Source: Bacteroidota bacterium (lineage in GTDB: Bacteria > Bacteroidota > Bacteroidia > Flavobacteriales > Flavobacteriaceae). Taken from it: a DNA stretch of 8,707 bases. The notes under the pieces were generated by a model, which worked only from the letters and a program-made list of their open reading frames with translations, was not told the origin of the DNA and ran no database searches. The stretch's first letter is position 1. Each line of letters opens with the position of its first letter. This document shows, piece by piece, positions 8,101 to 8,707 of the stretch. Position numbers and translations under genes: made by a program. The DNA lies in NCBI GenBank assembly GCA_023386255.1, contig JAEWKB010000025.1:1-8707 (forward strand), read 5' to 3'.

Positions 8101-8248
8101 TGTAGGCGTAAACAACCTTTACACCTTTACAAAATACATGGGATATGATCCCGGCGCTTCAAGTGGTAGCCCCCTATCTTCAGGAATTGATTATGGTTTC
8201 TACCCTGTGCCGCGTACATACCTGTTCGGATTAAACCTAAACTTCTAA
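5171..8248 (+). CDS. SusC/RagA-family TonB-linked outer-membrane transporter
   Basis: The gene is complete and encodes 1025 residues, a normal length for SusC-type transporters that import oligosaccharides or peptides across the outer membrane using TonB energy. A signal peptide (1-19, cleaving before Gln20) is followed by a carboxypeptidase-regulatory-like beta-sandwich (about 23-93; GKVSEAATGMPIPGAGVAVK, TDIDGNFTISV). Next is the TonB box/SusC signature LEEVVVIGYG (100-109), then the plug (about 112-230), with RPLMLVDGI (174-182) and LKDAQAAIYGTAGANGVILV (202-221). The remaining residues form the barrel, ending in LFGLNLNF with the terminal Phe used for barrel assembly. Residues 841-858 (GDIRFKDLNGDGVINTDD) form an EF-hand-like calcium loop common in this family. 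There is no N-terminal STN signalling domain. The susD-like gene starts 6 bp after the stop, so the two are cotranscribed. The gene is not named because the substrate is unknown. Confidence 0.95.
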   Translation: MKSKLFLIAFILISSFCYAQNIEISGKVSEAATGMPIPGAGVAVKNSSLGTVTDIDGNFTISVPSGSTLVFSYIGFKSFEQTVNSAQTITVSLDEDTKTLEEVVVIGYGSQRRRDVTGAVSVVNREMIENFKPVKMEQALQGTVSGVNVTTQSGAPGAGLDIRIRGVASNENNRPLMLVDGIISTMSFSDLNFNDVENITVLKDAQAAIYGTAGANGVILVTMKRGKRNSKPVFSYNNYIGFQETTRKLPLLNATEYALLLNESYANGGASYIPFPDVSTLGEGTDWQDEVFDKGVPMVNHDFSVSGGGDKVGYILSASHFAQDGIVAAEKSNFERNTVRAGMNADITDKLKVNTNFVYTWLNRQTFNENVLGSVLFNAINTPSVFTPRDAAGDFTVLPITGSQTTPGGTLGNEIINPLAQIDNTYNEYKLRRITTLINADYEVTDGLTLTGRFGYNSQDADERVFSPLVIYGGKVFDNPRSRVQQNAFTDSDYTFDFYGTYEKLFNDAHKVQFTLGGTVFKTWGEGLYATGFDVPNNSWEFADINLTTGLAEAKNVSSYVYDDRRVSYFARLQYDYKGRYLLSGMFRRDTSTKFGPNNRVAYFPSVTGGWVISDEPFYGSNSFLSFLKLRASYGIMGSDLIPSNRYLGLLNGEATYIFNGQLVQGAATGALANADLRWEEARKFDVGLDLRMFNDKVDITADYFRDKRADLLIPGIPISGIIGTGGPGGQYPILNAGDVVNKGFEFAIGYKDRIGDDFKFNINYNVAFINNEVTRVDNGTGFLTGGAFGVSQPAPTRMEVGHALGYFYGYETDGIFQNQAEVDAHPSQAGAGAGVEAQPGDIRFKDLNGDGVINTDDRTDIGDPIPDATMGINISFDYKGFDFVAFGFASLGNDMIRNYERTQPDVNRMNYTLDRWHGEGTSNSVPRVTTGATSNNLFSDYFVEDASYFRIQTVQLGYTINPEFTKKAYINKVRLYVGVNNLYTFTKYMGYDPGASSGSPLSSGIDYGFYPVPRTYLFGLNLNF

Positions 8249-8254
8249 AAAATC

Positions 8255-8707
8255 ATGAAAAGAAACATAATAACAGCCGTTCTGGCATTTAGCATCATCG
8301 CTGCGGTAAATGTGGCCTGCACCGATGAGTTTGTAGAAAGGGAGGTAGAGTATTCTATCAGTTCTGATAATTATTTCAACTCACCTGAAGAATATAATAA
8401 AGCACTTATTGCCGCTTATGATATACTGCAATCTACTTATGTAAACGTAATATTAGGCGAAATTGCTTCAGACAATACGTATGCCGGAGGCGAAAGCGCA
8501 AGCGATGTACCCGGTTGGCAGCAGATTGATGACATGACGCACAGCCCGGTTAATGTTAACCTGCGTAACATATGGGACTGGATGTTTGGCGGTGTAAACA
8601 GGACAAGCTACATCATGGAATTTAAGGATAACATAGATTTTGAAGGTAAAGACCAGATAATTGCCGAAGCCCGTTTTCTTCGCGCTTACTATCACTTTGA
8701 GCTGGTT
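8255..8707 (+). CDS. SusD/RagB-family surface lipoprotein, N-terminal part
   Basis: The frame opens at ATG 8255 and stays open to the right edge, giving 151 codons of a protein normally about 450-600 residues long. It begins with a lipoprotein signal peptide whose acylated cysteine is Cys22 (VNVAC). The residues after it, TDEFVE, resemble the lipoprotein export signal reported for Flavobacterium johnsoniae (about SDDFE), which sends lipoproteins to the cell surface. Further SusD-like features are SSDNYFNSPEEYNKALIAAY (about 37-56), ASDNTYAGG, IWDWMFGGVNRTSYIME (the first TPR-like helices) and IIAEARFLRAYYHFELV at the edge, which is the very characteristic SusD helix. With the preceding SusC it would form the lid over the transporter pore and contribute to substrate capture. 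It sits 6 bp after the susC stop. The family call is strong; the substrate is not evident. Confidence 0.93.
   Translation, partial: MKRNIITAVLAFSIIAAVNVACTDEFVEREVEYSISSDNYFNSPEEYNKALIAAYDILQSTYVNVILGEIASDNTYAGGESASDVPGWQQIDDMTHSPVNVNLRNIWDWMFGGVNRTSYIMEFKDNIDFEGKDQIIAEARFLRAYYHFELV

Overview
The window looks like a chromosomal segment from a member of the Bacteroidota, most likely a Flavobacteriaceae (Flavobacterium-like) organism. The grounds are a neighbouring SusC/SusD-type outer-membrane uptake pair, a propeller/triple-tyrosine membrane regulator of a kind characteristic of the phylum, signal peptides ending in Ala-Gln, a SusD lipoprotein export signal resembling the flavobacterial consensus, TAnnTTTG-type promoter boxes, start codons without Shine-Dalgarno sequences, and moderately AT-rich DNA. 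The genus is inference.

Layout. Positions 1-659 (minus strand) hold the N-terminal part of a phosphate-selective-porin-like (OprO/OprP family) outer-membrane protein that runs off the left edge. A divergent intergenic region of about 175 bp follows, carrying a perfect 18-bp palindrome. On the plus strand come prmA (ribosomal protein L11 methyltransferase) and, 21 bp later, clpS (adaptor of the Clp protease, N-degron pathway). These two form a short housekeeping operon closed by a strong intrinsic terminator at 1969-1995.

From 2124 to the right edge is an accessory nutrient-uptake locus on the plus strand. It has three parts: a 934-residue membrane-spanning one-component regulator (periplasmic beta-propeller and Y_Y_Y sensor, one membrane helix, coiled coil, cytoplasmic LuxR-type helix-turn-helix, no kinase); a 242-bp regulatory gap with several inverted repeats; and a complete SusC-family TonB-dependent transporter followed 6 bp later by the start of its SusD-like lipoprotein, cut by the right edge.

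How they would work together (inference): the SusC barrel and SusD lid import a glycan or similar oligomer across the outer membrane. The regulator would sense a periplasmic breakdown product and control the susC-susD promoter from the membrane. The SusC lacks an N-terminal STN signalling domain, which fits control by this dedicated sensor rather than by a sigma/anti-sigma pair. No degradative enzyme is inside the window, so the substrate cannot be named. I see no RNA genes, insertion sequences, CRISPR arrays or broken genes. The locus appears to be a recognisable system type with an unknown substrate, not a wholly new system.
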